Shown here piece after piece: positions 62,855-64,000 of a stretch of 64,000 bases of DNA. The DNA is taken from the NCBI RefSeq assembly GCF_040643435.1, contig NZ_JBEYUH010000016.1:51276-115275 (forward strand). The letters are read 5' to 3'. The DNA comes from Rhodococcus sp040643435. GTDB taxonomy: Bacteria; Actinomycetota; Actinomycetes; Mycobacteriales; Mycobacteriaceae. The notes below the pieces were generated by a model. It had not been told where the DNA came from. It made no database searches and worked only from the letters and a program-made list of their open reading frames with translations. The position numbers were made by a program, and so were the translations under genes. Numbering within the stretch: the first letter of the stretch is position 1; the number at the start of each line of letters is the position of its first letter.

Positions 62855-63748
62855 TCAGGAATTGCCTTCGCAGAGTATCTCGGTCGTCAGATTCGGATCG
62901 GGCAACTCCGCTTCCGTGAACCCGAAATCCCCGACGATCGACAGATACTTCTGGGGGTCCGACGTTATCTTGGCGAGTTCCTCGTTGTATGCGTCGCGCA
63001 GTTCGGTGTCCTCCTTACGGAAGACCGTTCCGCCGGCCCCCACCTGAGGTTCACCGTCGATCTCCGCGACGAACGATTCCGTGACATCGACCGGAGCGCC
63101 CTCGTTGTTCTGTTTCATCCAGTTGAGAGAGATGCCGGTGAGCGCGAAGACGTCGGCTCGTCCGTTGACGACTGCATCCATGCCGGCCTGTGGAGACGGT
63201 ACCTGCATCGCGTCGATACCGAGTGCGGATGCGTAGTCGGCTTCGATCGCACCGGTGAGCACGGCCATCCGGACGTCGCTGTCGGCGATGGATTGCATGT
63301 CGTCGAGCTGCCCGGGGTTCCCTCGAGGAACCATGAGCGCGGTCGTGTAGTTGAACTCGGGCTCGCTGAACAGCGCCTGCTCACAGCGTTGCGGCAGAAT
63401 CGACATGCCTGCACTCACTACGTCGAACCGCCCCGCTTGCAGACCGGGAATGAGCGCACCGAACTCGGTGGACACGCCTTCGACGTTGTCGATTCCCAGG
63501 TTCTTGAAGATCTCGCGGTGCAGAGCGACCGTTGCGCCGGTCAGCTCGCCGTTCTCCATGAAGCTGTAGGGAGCCTCGCCGGCGAATCCGACCGTGACGG
63601 TGCCGTTCTCTCGCAATCGTTCGAGTGTGGATCCCCCGCCTTCGGTGTCGACGCTTGTGCAGCCCGTAGCCGCCGCTCCGAGAAGCCCCAGGCCGGCGAC
63701 CACCGCCGTCATCCTGCTTGCTGCGCTCGTTCCCGTCGACTTCCCCAT
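62855..63748 (-). CDS. ehuB: Ectoine/hydroxyectoine-type substrate-binding lipoprotein
   Basis: 297 aa extracytoplasmic binding protein. Signal helix ends with a lipobox-like AATGC near residue 30. The mature part (VTVGFAGEAPYSF, STEFGALIPGLQAGRFDVVSAGM, FRKEDTELRDAYNEELAKI, FGFTEAELPDPNLTTEILC) follows the pattern I remember for EhuB of Sinorhizobium, which binds ectoine and hydroxyectoine. Such uptake gives osmoprotection or nutrients. ATG at 63748 with AGGGGG nine bases upstream; the longer frame to 63847 has no Shine-Dalgarno. First gene of the operon. Other compatible solutes or amino acids are possible. Confidence 0.84.
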   Translation of the reverse strand: MGKSTGTSAASRMTAVVAGLGLLGAAATGCTSVDTEGGGSTLERLRENGTVTVGFAGEAPYSFMENGELTGATVALHREIFKNLGIDNVEGVSTEFGALIPGLQAGRFDVVSAGMSILPQRCEQALFSEPEFNYTTALMVPRGNPGQLDDMQSIADSDVRMAVLTGAIEADYASALGIDAMQVPSPQAGMDAVVNGRADVFALTGISLNWMKQNNEGAPVDVTESFVAEIDGEPQVGAGGTVFRKEDTELRDAYNEELAKITSDPQKYLSIVGDFGFTEAELPDPNLTTEILCEGNS

Positions 63749-64000
63749 CGCTACGCCCCCTTCTCGTCGTCCGCGACTGCTCGATCGAGCGCCACCGCCG
63801 ATATCGGCACGAACCGTACGGATCGTGCATGTGCGGACGTTACCCACATCTCGGGGGTAAGCCGGGAGCAGAGAGGTCTTGTTACCATCTCGTGATCTGA
63901 TATTCGGCTCTTCGCAGTTGGTAGGGGCAGGTGTCGACCGACCCCGTTGCCGTGTCGGTGATTGAAAAAGGGCCCGCGCCCTTGTGAGCTGGGTGTTCTC
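63749..64000. other. ehu upstream region and right edge
   Basis: No credible gene in these 252 bases. The ehuBCDA promoter must lie here, in an A+T-richer stretch near 63880-63910. A short hairpin AAGGGC/GCCCTT (63968-63983) near the right edge may be the terminator of a gene that lies beyond the window. I see no clear operator. Confidence 0.45.

Overview
The window is high-G+C actinobacterial DNA (about two thirds G+C by eye) and most likely comes from Rhodococcus or a close Nocardiaceae relative. It carries a single-chain type I fatty acid synthase with its AcpS, a CmrA-type mycolate reductase, NucS, the GlgE/GlgB/GlgP glucan genes and a 3-5 L,D-transpeptidase. These mark the mycolic-acid-producing Mycobacteriales. 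Gene order closely follows two blocks of the M. tuberculosis chromosome, recalled from memory: Rv2509-Rv2524c (here about 5.8-27.0 kb) and Rv1343c-Rv1318c (here about 27.6-60.6 kb). The blocks meet at a tRNA-Leu. I saw no insertion sequences, CRISPR arrays, rRNA genes or prophage genes.

Layout. 0.3-5.7 kb is accessory: two TetR regulators, an epoxide-hydrolase-like enzyme, a thioesterase facing its probable TetR regulator across a clear operator, a secreted SGNH esterase and an UMF1-type MFS transporter. 5.8-17.3 kb holds cmrA, a HerA/DUF853 ATPase, a trimethylamine-monooxygenase-like FMO, orn, tRNA-His, a secreted lipase next to the L,D-transpeptidase lipoprotein, tRNA-Lys, bcp, an M20 dipeptidase and another TetR. 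17.3-27.0 kb is acpS and the 9.3 kb fas gene, with a 440-base regulatory region upstream of fas. 27.5-28.4 kb has tRNA-Leu and the Rv1343c/Rv1342c membrane pair. 28.5-35.4 kb is an insertion relative to M. tuberculosis: response regulator, CHASE3 histidine kinase and REC-SpoIIE phosphatase facing a STAS protein and an HATPase anti-sigma-type protein, followed by an MpaB/latex-clearing-type (DUF2236) protein with a divergent TetR and a DUF3349 protein.

35.4-44.5 kb returns to the core: rdgB, rphA, an Rv1339-like cAMP phosphodiesterase, rhomboid, an S58 peptidase, DUF2017 and clpS on the minus strand. Facing them are pncB-pncA (nicotinamide to nicotinate mononucleotide) and dinG. 44.5-51.8 kb is alpha-glucan metabolism (glgP divergent from glgE-glgB), with a small intergenic gene for a 22-residue hydrophobic peptide. 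51.9-60.6 kb has a zinc-metallopeptidase lipoprotein, a thioredoxin-fold co-chaperone, thiolase and methylmalonyl-CoA epimerase, a DivIVA-like coiled-coil protein, nucS with a small zinc-ribbon-like gene, and a class III adenylate cyclase. 60.6-63.7 kb is an ectoine/hydroxyectoine-type ABC importer (ehuBCDA).

Two patterns cut across the window. First, at least sixteen genes have a TANNNT hexamer 6-8 bases before an ATG/GTG with no Shine-Dalgarno sequence, the signature of leaderless mRNAs; I used it to choose starts. Second, three intergenic sites resemble the CRP/GlxR cAMP-receptor motif, in a window that also encodes a cyclase and a probable cAMP phosphodiesterase. Family assignments and the M. 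tuberculosis comparison are from memory of the families, not from a search.
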